Positions 19,742-28,830 of a stretch of 64,000 bases of DNA are shown here, in pieces. A program made the position numbers and the translations under genes. Every line of letters begins with the position of its first letter. Position 1 is the stretch's first letter. The notes beneath the pieces were generated by a model, which was not told the origin of the DNA, made no database searches, and saw nothing but the letters and a program-made list of their open reading frames with translations. Source of the stretch: Gordonia soli NBRC 108243 (GTDB lineage: Bacteria > Actinomycetota > Actinomycetes > Mycobacteriales > Mycobacteriaceae); the NCBI RefSeq assembly GCF_000334455.1, contig NZ_BANX01000016.1, positions 1 through 64,000 on the forward strand, read 5' to 3'.

Positions 19742-20715
19742 GTCTGCCGCCGATCGGTGAGACGCACGTAGACGTCCTCCAGAGTCGGCGCTTTCACTGA
19801 CGCCGAGACGACGGTGATGTGTCGACCCGCGAGTTCTGACAGTATCCGTGCCACCACCCGCCCCCCTGACTCGGCAGCGACCGTCACGGTGTCGGTATGC
19901 ACTGACACCGCGTCATACCCGAGCTCCCGCACCGTGTCTGCGGCGAGGTCGATGTCATCAACCGTCTCCAGAATGACCTGAACTGTGTCCGTCCCGATCG
20001 TCCGCTTCAACTCGGCGGGGCTACCGCGCGCGACGATCTCACCGTGGTCCAGAACAACGACCGCGTCTGCGATCTGATCGGCCTCCTCCAAGTACTGAGT
20101 CGTCAGCATGACTGCTGCGCCGCCGTCGACCACTTCGGTCACCGCTGACCACAGTTCGCTGCGACCAGCCGGATCCAGACCTGCGGTCGGCTCGTCGAGT
20201 AGAAGGACCTCGGGCCTGGAGACCAATGCACAGGCGAGATCCAATCGTCGACGCATTCCTCCCGAATAGGTCGATACTCGCCGATGGCGATCAGCACCGA
20301 GGTCGAACCGCTCGAGGAGTTCCGCGGCTCGCGACTTCGCCTCCGTGCGGCCGAATCCCACGAGCCGCGCGATCATGATCAAGTTCTCGCTTCCCGATTG
20401 GAGCTCATCGACTGCTGCCGACTGTCCCGACAAACCGATTCGACACCGCGCATCGTGCGGCCGGCGAACCGCATCGATGCCCGAGATCGAAACCGACCCA
20501 CCGGTAGGCCGGAGCAGTGTGCTGACAATGCGGACAGTAGAGGTCTTTCCAGCGCCGTTCGGTCCCAGCAGCGCGAGGACGGAACCGGCAGGCACATCGA
20601 AATCGATGCCGCGAAGGGCAACGTGATCGCCGTACTCCTTGGTCAGTTCGCGGACGACGACCGAATTCGTCGTGGTCCCGAGACCTGATCCGAGCGTCGA
20701 CGTATCCGCTCTCAT
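19738..20715 (-). CDS. ABC transporter ATPase (DrrA-like)
   Basis: A 325-residue nucleotide-binding subunit with Walker A GPNGAGKTSTV, signature YSGGMRRRLDLA, Walker B VLLLDEPTAGLDP and the C-terminal extension of about 90 residues typical of DrrA-type ATPases. The ATG at 20715 overlaps the stop of the DUF4012 gene (ATGA) and has GGAG eight bases upstream; a GTG at 20724 is possible but less well placed. It powers the adjacent permease. Stop-start coupling with both neighbours places it inside the long operon. Confidence 0.92.
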   Translation of the reverse strand: MRADTSTLGSGLGTTTNSVVVRELTKEYGDHVALRGIDFDVPAGSVLALLGPNGAGKTSTVRIVSTLLRPTGGSVSISGIDAVRRPHDARCRIGLSGQSAAVDELQSGSENLIMIARLVGFGRTEAKSRAAELLERFDLGADRHRRVSTYSGGMRRRLDLACALVSRPEVLLLDEPTAGLDPAGRSELWSAVTEVVDGGAAVMLTTQYLEEADQIADAVVVLDHGEIVARGSPAELKRTIGTDTVQVILETVDDIDLAADTVRELGYDAVSVHTDTVTVAAESGGRVVARILSELAGRHITVVSASVKAPTLEDVYVRLTDRRQT

Positions 20716-22508
20716 TCGCCACACTCCGGAACGTCGACCAGAGGAGTCGGTTGGTCCACCAGGGGCTGAACGGGTACCAACGCCGCGCCTTTCGCCGAGG
20801 TCGGCTCATCGAGCACGAACTCGACCGTCACCGCCCCGCCAGGCGGTATGCGGACTTGCGTCACCACTGCAGGATGTCCATGAAGATTTCCCTCGTAGTA
20901 CAGCGGTGCACGACCATCCACGGTCATCTGCTTGAGAGTCGCGTTCCGAGTCGCCGTCAGTTGCACACTCGTCAGGCTCGTCCCAGGAGGCAGATTCGCT
21001 TGCCTCGCACCCAGGGACCCGATCACATACGGAGGGAGGGTGAGGTCGTCCAGCGTGTTCACGAGTCGGATCTTCACGATGCTCTGACGCGACGCTCCAC
21101 GGCACTCGCCGGCAGAGTACGAGATCTCTCTGCGCAGGTAGTAGTCGATCTTGTTGCCGGCGACGTTCTGAACTGCGACATCTGCATACGGCGCGGCGGT
21201 GTCCGGCACCTGATGGCCGAGCCCTGTGCTCTCCAGTAGCTTCTGCTCGTCGACATCGTTGCTGTACACCATTATCCGCCGCTCGTGCAGGCCTCGGCCG
21301 AGCGCCTTCAGGAGCTGGGCCGGGTCGGCATCCGAGGTCCTGATCTTGTCGATCGCCGATCTGGCGATGACTTGCAGATACGTCTTCCGTAGCCCGTTGT
21401 CACCGGCAAACCTCTGATAGGACGTCGACAACGTGATCGGAACAACGTTCTTTGCGTCGATGACCTCGCCTCCGGGCAAACGTGTCGGGCCAGTGACCTC
21501 CAGTACGTAGCTGAGAGCGATCGGATCAAGCGCAATCGCACCGTCGAGATTCTGCCCCGTCTGTGCGCGCCAATTGGCTATCCAGATCTTGGCCGCGTCG
21601 GGAAAACTCGGACTGATGTTGTTGTTGCGAAAATCAGTGTAAGGCTTGGTCCAGCCGTAGAGATCGTCGAAGTCGCTCCCCAGCTCCACTTGTGGTGACG
21701 GAGGGTTTCGCAGATCGATGTTCCTTCCGAGCAGTGGTGTGGTCACCCGGCCTTCGTTTGCTTCAACCGTGGCGAATCCGCCTAGTAGTCCGCCGGTCGC
21801 TCGCGCCTCAGAAGGAGTCTGCAAGGCAAGGAAATAGTTTCGCGGTCCGGTCGCCCCGAGCATCGGCGGCAACAAGCGAGCTGCCAAGTCAGCCGATCGG
21901 AATGTGCTCGAAGCATCTTGGACCGCTGCAACCAGTCTGTCGCGCGCCCCAGAGACCGTGGTAGACCATGACCCATCGATCTGCCCCGCCTTCTTGGCGA
22001 GTTCCGAGGAACGTGTGGCCAACGCATCCAACTGCTTGCGGCTGCCAGCCAGAGCTCCGATGTCGATCACATCGCCACGTATCAGCGACTGCGGACGAAT
22101 GCTGCCGGCAGTCGCCGACGACGGCACCAGCACCTCCTCCGACAGCTTCTCGACGACATCGGTCATCTGCCGGATGGAATCCAACGGATCTCCCACCCAA
22201 GGGATCAACGATCCCGCTGTCCACACCGGATCGTGACTCCGCGCGTTCGCCCGTTTGGCAGCATCTACCGCCTTCGTCGCGGCCACTCTCGCGGAATCGG
22301 CGTCGAACGGTGCACTCCGGACGACACCGGCATTGTGTTGGGCAACGCTCACGTCATCTCGAACCTTTTGAGCAGAGAATATGATCCAGGCTCCGAGCAC
22401 AAGCAGAACGGCGACCAGGAAGACCGCGATCCCCCACCCGAGGAGTCTCCGACCACCCCAGTGGCGCCCGTCTGCAGACGGTGTACGTGTGCGCCGCATC
22501 TCACCCAC
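20712..22508 (-). CDS. DUF4012 domain membrane protein
   Basis: A 598-residue protein with a basic N-terminus, one membrane segment near residues 24-46 and a large predicted extracytoplasmic region. The body matches the DUF4012 family by pattern (GPRNYFLALQTPSEARATGG and the following segment). The family has no firmly established biochemical function but recurs in actinobacterial exopolysaccharide clusters. Its start overlaps the BY-kinase stop by 8 bases and its stop overlaps the ATPase start, so it joins the polysaccharide and peptide-export parts of the operon. A role outside the membrane in polymer assembly or attachment is inference from position. Confidence 0.8.
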   Translation of the reverse strand: MGEMRRTRTPSADGRHWGGRRLLGWGIAVFLVAVLLVLGAWIIFSAQKVRDDVSVAQHNAGVVRSAPFDADSARVAATKAVDAAKRANARSHDPVWTAGSLIPWVGDPLDSIRQMTDVVEKLSEEVLVPSSATAGSIRPQSLIRGDVIDIGALAGSRKQLDALATRSSELAKKAGQIDGSWSTTVSGARDRLVAAVQDASSTFRSADLAARLLPPMLGATGPRNYFLALQTPSEARATGGLLGGFATVEANEGRVTTPLLGRNIDLRNPPSPQVELGSDFDDLYGWTKPYTDFRNNNISPSFPDAAKIWIANWRAQTGQNLDGAIALDPIALSYVLEVTGPTRLPGGEVIDAKNVVPITLSTSYQRFAGDNGLRKTYLQVIARSAIDKIRTSDADPAQLLKALGRGLHERRIMVYSNDVDEQKLLESTGLGHQVPDTAAPYADVAVQNVAGNKIDYYLRREISYSAGECRGASRQSIVKIRLVNTLDDLTLPPYVIGSLGARQANLPPGTSLTSVQLTATRNATLKQMTVDGRAPLYYEGNLHGHPAVVTQVRIPPGGAVTVEFVLDEPTSAKGAALVPVQPLVDQPTPLVDVPECGE

Positions 22509-23991
22509 CTCGGGAGTTGGATCCGTGCGCGGCGGTCACATCAGTGGGCGCGACTGGTGTTGCGAGCGCCAAGTCCTCCGATGCGGAGGGAGGTGATGAA
22601 CGGTAGTAGGCATATCGATAGGAACTGCCGCTCGGGCGCTCGTCGTTCACAACCACTCCGGCCAGAGGCGCATGAGCCGTGCGGAGTCGCTCCAGAGCGT
22701 CAGCGAGTTCCGGCAGCCTTGACCGTCCGGCTCGGACGACAACGACCACTCCGTCGACAAGGCTCGCCAGGACCGCCGCATCGGTGACCGGTAGAACAGG
22801 CGGCGAGTCGACGACGACGTGGTCAAAACGGCGGGACAGATCTTCCATCAGAGTCCTTGCTCTCTCCGAGCCCAGCAACTCAGCTGGATTGGGCGGGAGC
22901 GCACCACTCGCCAGAATGGCGAGATTCGGGAATCCGGTCTCTTGCAACAGATCCACTATCTCGGCATTGCCGGCAAGGTAGTCGGTCACACCGATGCTGT
23001 CACTGACCCCGAACCGGGCCGCCATGGTCGGCTTCCGAAGGTCTGCATCGACAACGACCACCCTCTGTCCGGCCTCGGCGAGAGCAGCGGCCACGTTCAT
23101 CGCGGTGGTCGTCTTGCCCTCGCCCTGACCGGCACTCGTCACCAAGATCGTCCGCAGCGGTCGATCGACGCTCACGAAGCCCAGGTTGGTCCGCAACCTC
23201 CGGTACGACTCAGCAGCAGGGCTCGACCCGCTACGGAAGTCGATCACGTAGTGGTCTTTGAGGACCGATTCACTCGGCACGGTCGTCAGCACGGCTGGCG
23301 CACCACTGAGCGCGGTGACGTCCGATTGGCTTCTGACCTTGACATCCAGCTTGCGCCGTACGAACACGATAACCAATCCGACGGCTACTCCGGCGAGAAG
23401 AGCGAACACCGTGTTACGCAGAATCTTCGGGGACACCGGTCCTGATTCCGGAGTTGCGCGGTTCACAACCGTCAGTTTGGCCAGTGGCGCACCACCACTA
23501 CTCGGCCGTTCCAACCCCGTCACGTACTCGGTGAGTGATTCCGCCACAGCGTCAGCCAGACGTGTGGCCACCTGCTCGTCGGTCGAATCGGCACTTATTC
23601 TGAGGAGTACGGTCTCGGGCGTACTCATCGCGTCCAGAGCTTCCTTGGCCGCGGCAGGCGACAGATCGTCTAATCCGCCGTCCCGCAAACCCTTTGTGAC
23701 AACGGCATCAGACGTCACCAACTCCGCGTAGGAAGCGACACGCTGCTGCGACGCCAGCGAGCCCTGATATGCGCTCTGGGAGTTCGCGTCAGCTCCGGAA
23801 GTCACGTAGAGCGTCGCGGTCGACCGATAGACAGGCTGTTGCGCAAGGCTGGCTGCCATTCCCAGAACTGCTCCGATGACAGCACACAGAAGAATCACCC
23901 ACCAGTTGCGTGCTATCACCGCAATCGTGGCACGTACCGAGCTCGTCGGCGTGGCCTCCACTCGGACAGTTTCTGGGGCCATTGCGATCAC
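22501..23991 (-). CDS. Chain-length determinant / BY-kinase (Wzc-CpsCD type)
   Basis: A 496-residue fusion of a Wzz-type chain-length domain and a bacterial tyrosine kinase domain. Two membrane segments are visible (near residues 31-50 and about 185-205). The kinase domain has Walker A VTSAGQGEGKTTTA, the extended Walker A' VVVVDADLRKP and Walker B FDHVVVDSPP. The C-terminus carries a tyrosine cluster (YRYAYY) as expected for autophosphorylation. It should control polymer length and export in Wzy-type polysaccharide synthesis. The GTG start at 23991 is preceded by AGGG six bases upstream; the ATG at 23982 has poorer spacing. The likely counteracting phosphatase is the last gene of the operon. 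Confidence 0.92.
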   Translation of the reverse strand: MIAMAPETVRVEATPTSSVRATIAVIARNWWVILLCAVIGAVLGMAASLAQQPVYRSTATLYVTSGADANSQSAYQGSLASQQRVASYAELVTSDAVVTKGLRDGGLDDLSPAAAKEALDAMSTPETVLLRISADSTDEQVATRLADAVAESLTEYVTGLERPSSGGAPLAKLTVVNRATPESGPVSPKILRNTVFALLAGVAVGLVIVFVRRKLDVKVRSQSDVTALSGAPAVLTTVPSESVLKDHYVIDFRSGSSPAAESYRRLRTNLGFVSVDRPLRTILVTSAGQGEGKTTTAMNVAAALAEAGQRVVVVDADLRKPTMAARFGVSDSIGVTDYLAGNAEIVDLLQETGFPNLAILASGALPPNPAELLGSERARTLMEDLSRRFDHVVVDSPPVLPVTDAAVLASLVDGVVVVVRAGRSRLPELADALERLRTAHAPLAGVVVNDERPSGSSYRYAYYRSSPPSASEDLALATPVAPTDVTAAHGSNSRGG

Positions 23992-24051
23992 TTCTTTCCC
24001 TCGATTGGAAAAACACTGGAAGCTACCTCCGGCGAGCGCATCAATCGACGC

Positions 24052-25368
24052 TCACCGATGTTGCGCATTACGCGCCGAGCTCGGCTCGGACACACGGGAC
24101 ACCTCCTGCTGCAGTGGGTGATCGTCGACGGGTCCCACATCGGTTGAGTCGGGAGTTGGATGTCGGTGCGCGAGGCTGCGCCATAGCAGTACGGAAAGCG
24201 AGAGAGTCAGAACCCACGACATGACAGCCAGGGAGACAAAACCCATTGCGACCCCACCGATCGCGACCGTGAGTGGACACACAACGAGTGCGGCCAGTCC
24301 GACTGCGGTCCGAACGCAGACCACCGACCACGTCTCGCGCACAGCGCGCAGAAGGACGCCGGGGATGGCCTCGAACGCGGCAGATACGCGCGCCAGTGCG
24401 CCGACAACTACGAACTCCGTTGCCATCGACCATGTATCGCCGAGAATTCGATGACCCCAACTGTCCGGAATCGCCAGCAACGCGACCATGGAGGCCCCGA
24501 CGGTCAATGTGATCGCCATCGCCATCCACACTGCGTCGAGCCTGGCTGAGTGAGCCGTCAGTTCACCTCGCCTGGTGATGTGCGACAGTGCCGTCGAGCG
24601 AAGGTAGTTGGTCACCACATTCGTCACACCGAACACCACCACGATTGCCCGGAAGGCGGCAGCCTCCGCCAGTCCGGCGAAGATGACCACGAAGAACACC
24701 AGAAACCATTGCAGCAGTGCACCCCACACAGACTCGTAGAGGAAACTGGGTGCATAGCGACGAGCCGCCGTGAACCATGTTCGGAGATCGGTTCGACGTG
24801 GGCGCGACCGGGTGAAATAGATGGCAAGGGGCACCGACTGCGGTGCGAGTGCAATTGCCAGTGCCAATGGCGGGGCGGATCCGAAGTGGAGCGCAATCGC
24901 CATACCGATGCATTGGCACAGCGCGACACCGCCGTCGATGCCCGACAGCGCGCGGTTCTCGAGCCGCGAGATGTAGTCGAATCTGAGCGCATCGTAGGCC
25001 AAGATCACCGGAGCGAACGCGAGGCATACTCCCACCGCTTCGACGAGCGAGTTCGAGGCAGTCATCAGCATGACGGCTCCGACACCGGCAATGGGAAGCG
25101 AGCCGAGAAGTGAAGCCCCCATCATCGACCGACGCACGTCGGCCTCTCGGGCAGGATCAGTCCAGCGCAGCACCAAAAGGGGCTCACCAGTCACCGCTCG
25201 TGCCACCGCGATCATCACTTGGTAGAACACCATGGCGGTCGCGAGGACACCGAGATCGACTGGGGCGAGGAACTGCGCGCCGACTATCAGGAGCACGAAG
25301 CTGGTGAAGCTGACGATCGATTGGTCGACAGCGCCGTAGACGAGTCGAACGCCCTTGCCGCGGATCAT
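24052..25368 (-). CDS. Polysaccharide repeat-unit flippase (Wzx-like)
   Basis: A 438-residue polytopic membrane protein with about 12 hydrophobic stretches separated by short basic loops, as in Wzx/MATE-fold polysaccharide transporters. It should flip undecaprenyl-linked repeat units outward for polymerisation. The ATG at 25368 overlaps the polymerase stop (ATGA). The frame is open further upstream, but that part is arginine-rich shadow sequence inside the polymerase gene. A gap of 60 bases separates it from the BY-kinase. Confidence 0.85.
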   Translation of the reverse strand: MIRGKGVRLVYGAVDQSIVSFTSFVLLIVGAQFLAPVDLGVLATAMVFYQVMIAVARAVTGEPLLVLRWTDPAREADVRRSMMGASLLGSLPIAGVGAVMLMTASNSLVEAVGVCLAFAPVILAYDALRFDYISRLENRALSGIDGGVALCQCIGMAIALHFGSAPPLALAIALAPQSVPLAIYFTRSRPRRTDLRTWFTAARRYAPSFLYESVWGALLQWFLVFFVVIFAGLAEAAAFRAIVVVFGVTNVVTNYLRSTALSHITRRGELTAHSARLDAVWMAMAITLTVGASMVALLAIPDSWGHRILGDTWSMATEFVVVGALARVSAAFEAIPGVLLRAVRETWSVVCVRTAVGLAALVVCPLTVAIGGVAMGFVSLAVMSWVLTLSLSVLLWRSLAHRHPTPDSTDVGPVDDHPLQQEVSRVSEPSSARNAQHR

Positions 25369-26759
25369 GGCGTCGCTCCCGAAACAGACTGTCGTTCGAC
25401 TGTTCTGGTGCTTGACCGTAGGAGGAAGGCGACGAGCACGACGAAGATCGCGATCGGGAAGAACCTGCCCTGGACCCAGTAGATGATGCGCGATATCTCG
25501 ACCAGCCCGAGGAACAGCACGGCATAAGCGACAACAGCGGACAGCGAGCCGACGCGCGCCCGGTGATAGACGTACCCCACCACGAAGCCCAGGACGAGCC
25601 AGAAGACCAGCGACGCGGCAGTCCCGAGATCGGCATCGGTTACGAGGAAGGTGCCTTCGTTGTTGAACTCGGGATTTCCGTAGTTCTCCAACATTATCCG
25701 CCACCACGTGCGCGGCGGACCTCCCTCAACCGATGGGTCTCCGAGCAACATCTGTGCGAACGGGGCGTCCCACAGAACAGGAAAGGTGAAGTACGGATCA
25801 TGGGCGCGGTCGGCGACCAATCCGTGGTATAGCGCACCGTTGTTCGCGGTCGTCGCGTAGTAGCCGACCAATCGAGTGGACACGTACTCCGTGAACGAGG
25901 TGTTGATCACGTTCCGGTAGTACAGCCAACTCCTGGAGTACTCGAACACCGCGAACACAACCCAGATCACCGGTAGCGCCAGGAACGGCACCGATCTGAG
26001 CAGGAATCGCGAACGTGGACCCGAGGAAGGCAGCCCCCGAGTGCCAGCGGTGTCGCGGCCCACCCTGGTGACCACTATCGCGATGATCAACACTGGCAGG
26101 ACGACCTCGATGATCGCGAGACGCTCACCATAGAAGAAGGAGCGGAACAGCGCCAAGGCCACGACTATCGTCAGTCGCTTCGCCTGCCCTCCGATCCCGC
26201 TCTTGCGAAGCAAGACCATCAGAGGTGCTGCAACGGCACCGAGCTGCGCGAAGGTGGTAACACCCGCGACCGGAGGACTCAAGCGCTTCAAAGCACCTAT
26301 GGCTCCGTCCTCGAAGCGGAGGACCGCGAGGAAATCTGACGCGGTGGTGCCGCGCGCCAGTGCCAATCCGATCCACAACACGTAGCCGAGAAGACACAGC
26401 CAGAAGGCGACACCAACGCACACTCGTAACATGCGGATGGCCGATCCGGTCAACTCCATGTGGACCGCGGCCGGTGTGCGGCGGAGACAGTTGATGCTGA
26501 GACCGATCAGGAATGCCAGAGCACTGATGGACGCCAGGAGCGCGTACTGTCCGTCTACATAACGAGGTACGCGCCATAGCGAGAACATTCCGGAGGTCGA
26601 AGCCGTGGACGAGAGCAGAAAGACACCGATGAACAACCCGGCGGGCCACAGTGGGTTCAACCACCAGGGAAATCGGATCTGCAGAATGATCGGACTGCAC
26701 TCATCTGATCGCGCTGGAGATGCGAACAGGTTCGAAGAAGCCAGGCTGGGGACAGTCAC
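25365..26759 (-). CDS. O-antigen / exopolysaccharide polymerase (Wzy-like)
   Basis: A 464-residue polytopic membrane protein with about ten hydrophobic segments and one long extracytoplasmic loop (roughly residues 270-375) rich in aromatic and acidic residues, a layout typical of Wzy and oligosaccharide repeat-unit polymerases. These proteins have low sequence conservation, so the call rests on topology and context: flanked by flippase and pyruvyl transferase, with the start overlapping the upstream stop (ATGA). Confidence 0.78.
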   Translation of the reverse strand: MTVPSLASSNLFASPARSDECSPIILQIRFPWWLNPLWPAGLFIGVFLLSSTASTSGMFSLWRVPRYVDGQYALLASISALAFLIGLSINCLRRTPAAVHMELTGSAIRMLRVCVGVAFWLCLLGYVLWIGLALARGTTASDFLAVLRFEDGAIGALKRLSPPVAGVTTFAQLGAVAAPLMVLLRKSGIGGQAKRLTIVVALALFRSFFYGERLAIIEVVLPVLIIAIVVTRVGRDTAGTRGLPSSGPRSRFLLRSVPFLALPVIWVVFAVFEYSRSWLYYRNVINTSFTEYVSTRLVGYYATTANNGALYHGLVADRAHDPYFTFPVLWDAPFAQMLLGDPSVEGGPPRTWWRIMLENYGNPEFNNEGTFLVTDADLGTAASLVFWLVLGFVVGYVYHRARVGSLSAVVAYAVLFLGLVEISRIIYWVQGRFFPIAIFVVLVAFLLRSSTRTVERQSVSGATP

Positions 26760-27817
26760 GTTCGAGCGCCCGCCGTCGACCTGAGCGCCCCGACTATCCG
26801 ATCGCGTGCGCCCGCCAATCGTTCCGAGCGATCCTGGATCAACCCGTCGTACTCTTGACGAGCCCGGGTATCGGTGACGAGCTTCTGCGCCTGTTCCCGC
26901 ACCTCGGACACCGCGAACGTCCCGACCGGATGTACGTATTCCAGCAGGCCCAGGTCTTCGAATGCGCCGAATCCCTTGCGTTCGTATGCAAGATGAATGA
27001 CGAAGTGGCCATTGTGAAGCGCTATCAATGCGGCGTGGAGACGGACCGCGATCACCACCCTCGGTGCGGCGCCAGCCGCCATCAACTCACTTTCGTCGAG
27101 CAATTGCCGGGCCCCGAGGGACCGCATCGCCTCACGGTCGTCATTGCCCCCCACCGAACTCTGAACGTAACCGTCGAACACACCTATCGCCGAGGCGAGC
27201 GACCGGACTTGGTGCGGAACTCCGCCGCCAACCGATCGGACCGTCAGTACCGGCACCGGGTCGATCGACTCCGACGTACGCCGAAACTCTCCGAGCACAA
27301 TCGCCAGATCAGGTTCCCTGACGACGTTGTCACAAGGTGTCAGATCTGAAGCGCTGCGATCGTCTCGCACGAACACCTGACGGGTCCGACCGAGTAGGTG
27401 TTGCACGATTGGCCGAGTGCCGAACCTCAGGGGTCCGACACTCTGCGGGAGATACACCGCCTGACCGCTCGACCGTCGTGTCGCCAGCAGTTGCGGAAGA
27501 TGTACCACCGCAGCCTTCATCGCCTCCGTCGGAGTTCCGAATCGTAGATACCCGCCACCCACGCCGAGGATCAGATCGAAGTTCGCGATCCGTTTGAGTG
27601 TTCGCGCGTAGGCGGCCAACTCAGATAATCCTCGCGGGAGGGCATCGACGAGTTCGACATCGAGATGCGAGAACGAGTCGCAGTCACGCGCGACAACAGT
27701 CACCGACACTGATTCAGCCGGAAAGGCTTCCTGTGCGAGTCTCACCGCATATTCGACCAGCAGCCCGTCACCGCGGTTCCTGCTGCTGTACGCGTGCAGG
27801 ATCAGTACCGATTTCAC
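26756..27817 (-). CDS. Polysaccharide pyruvyl transferase family protein
   Basis: A 353-residue protein of the polysaccharide pyruvyl transferase (CsaB/WcaK-like) superfamily. It begins VKSVLILHAYSSRNRGDGLLV, the usual N-terminal NxGD-type segment, and has the mid-protein GVGGGYLRFG motif and the late RLHAALIA motif (near residues 257-264) typical of the family. It would add a pyruvate ketal to a sugar of the repeat unit, giving the polymer negative charge. The GTG start at 27817 overlaps the upstream stop (GTGA). An open ATG frame at 27865 exists but lies wholly inside the previous gene. Confidence 0.84.
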   Translation of the reverse strand: MKSVLILHAYSSRNRGDGLLVEYAVRLAQEAFPAESVSVTVVARDCDSFSHLDVELVDALPRGLSELAAYARTLKRIANFDLILGVGGGYLRFGTPTEAMKAAVVHLPQLLATRRSSGQAVYLPQSVGPLRFGTRPIVQHLLGRTRQVFVRDDRSASDLTPCDNVVREPDLAIVLGEFRRTSESIDPVPVLTVRSVGGGVPHQVRSLASAIGVFDGYVQSSVGGNDDREAMRSLGARQLLDESELMAAGAAPRVVIAVRLHAALIALHNGHFVIHLAYERKGFGAFEDLGLLEYVHPVGTFAVSEVREQAQKLVTDTRARQEYDGLIQDRSERLAGARDRIVGALRSTAGART

Positions 27818-28830
27818 AGCAGACTCTCGTAGACTCGCAAATGCGCTTCGGCGCTCGACTCCCACGTGTACCTCTCCGCCCAGATCGGCCCCTCTTCCCG
27901 CACACGACAGCGAGCATCACGATCGTCGAGTGCGCGCCTGATGTCGGCGGCGATGGCCTCGGCGTCCAAACCCGTGAAGCGCATGGCGGGGCCGGCCACC
28001 TCGTCGAGCGCGCCACGATCCGAACTGAGTACGACTGCCCCCATGCTCAGCGCTTCCAACACTGGGAGACCGAACCCCTCATACAGACTGGGGAACACGA
28101 ACAGTGCGCAGTTCCGGACCAGACGTTGCCGTTCGCTCTCGCTGACGAAGCCCAGGTGCGTGGTCGAAGGCGATCGGCGAATCTCTGCCATCGTGGCCGC
28201 GTGGTTCCACGCCGGCCGGCCCGCGATGACCAGGCGAACGTCACTCAGCGACGGTGACTCGAACGCCCGCACGAGCTCGATCAGGTTCTTTCTCGGTTCG
28301 ATGTTGCCGAGATACAGGACCGTGCTGTCCAGATCGTCAGCATGATCGTCCGCGTGCTCCGCATCGAACTCCTCTACCACGGTGCCCACACCGTGCGGGA
28401 TCACCACGATCTCGTCGCGAGGAATGGTGAACGTCTCAGCAATATCGTCGGCGCTGGAACGAGAGACCGAGATGATCCGATCGCAGCTACGGATGGCCCT
28501 CGACACACGAGCGCGCCAGATACGCTCCTGACGGGCGGTTCGTGCGGTGGATATCCACCGGCTGGCCACCCCATGCACCGTCACCACCGACGGTAGACGC
28601 GTTGGTACCAATGGTCCTGTGTCGGCGACATAATGCAGCAGCTGACTCGGCTCTCGTTTGCGCAGACCTGCGATCGTCTCTTCGGCAACCGTGATGAGCG
28701 GATGCGAGGCAGTTCCGATCGTCGCAACACGAACTCCGCGCTTCTCCATCTCCGCCCGAAGGTTTCGCGCGTAGGTCGTATTGCCTCCGACGTGCCGGTC
28801 GACAATTCGGCTGGGCATGTAGACCTTCAT
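27814..28830 (-). CDS. GT4-family glycosyltransferase
   Basis: A 338-residue GT-B fold transferase. The N-terminus MKVYMPSRIVDRHVGGNTTYARNL has the typical glycine-rich acceptor loop. The donor half has LYLGNIEPRKN (the usual GxxxxxKN hinge) and FPSLYEGFGLPVLEAL, which contains the E-X7-E motif. It should add one sugar to the lipid-linked repeat unit at the cytoplasmic membrane. The start overlaps the preceding stop by one base (TGATG). Donor and acceptor cannot be inferred. Confidence 0.9.
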   Translation of the reverse strand: MKVYMPSRIVDRHVGGNTTYARNLRAEMEKRGVRVATIGTASHPLITVAEETIAGLRKREPSQLLHYVADTGPLVPTRLPSVVTVHGVASRWISTARTARQERIWRARVSRAIRSCDRIISVSRSSADDIAETFTIPRDEIVVIPHGVGTVVEEFDAEHADDHADDLDSTVLYLGNIEPRKNLIELVRAFESPSLSDVRLVIAGRPAWNHAATMAEIRRSPSTTHLGFVSESERQRLVRNCALFVFPSLYEGFGLPVLEALSMGAVVLSSDRGALDEVAGPAMRFTGLDAEAIAADIRRALDDRDARCRVREEGPIWAERYTWESSAEAHLRVYESLL

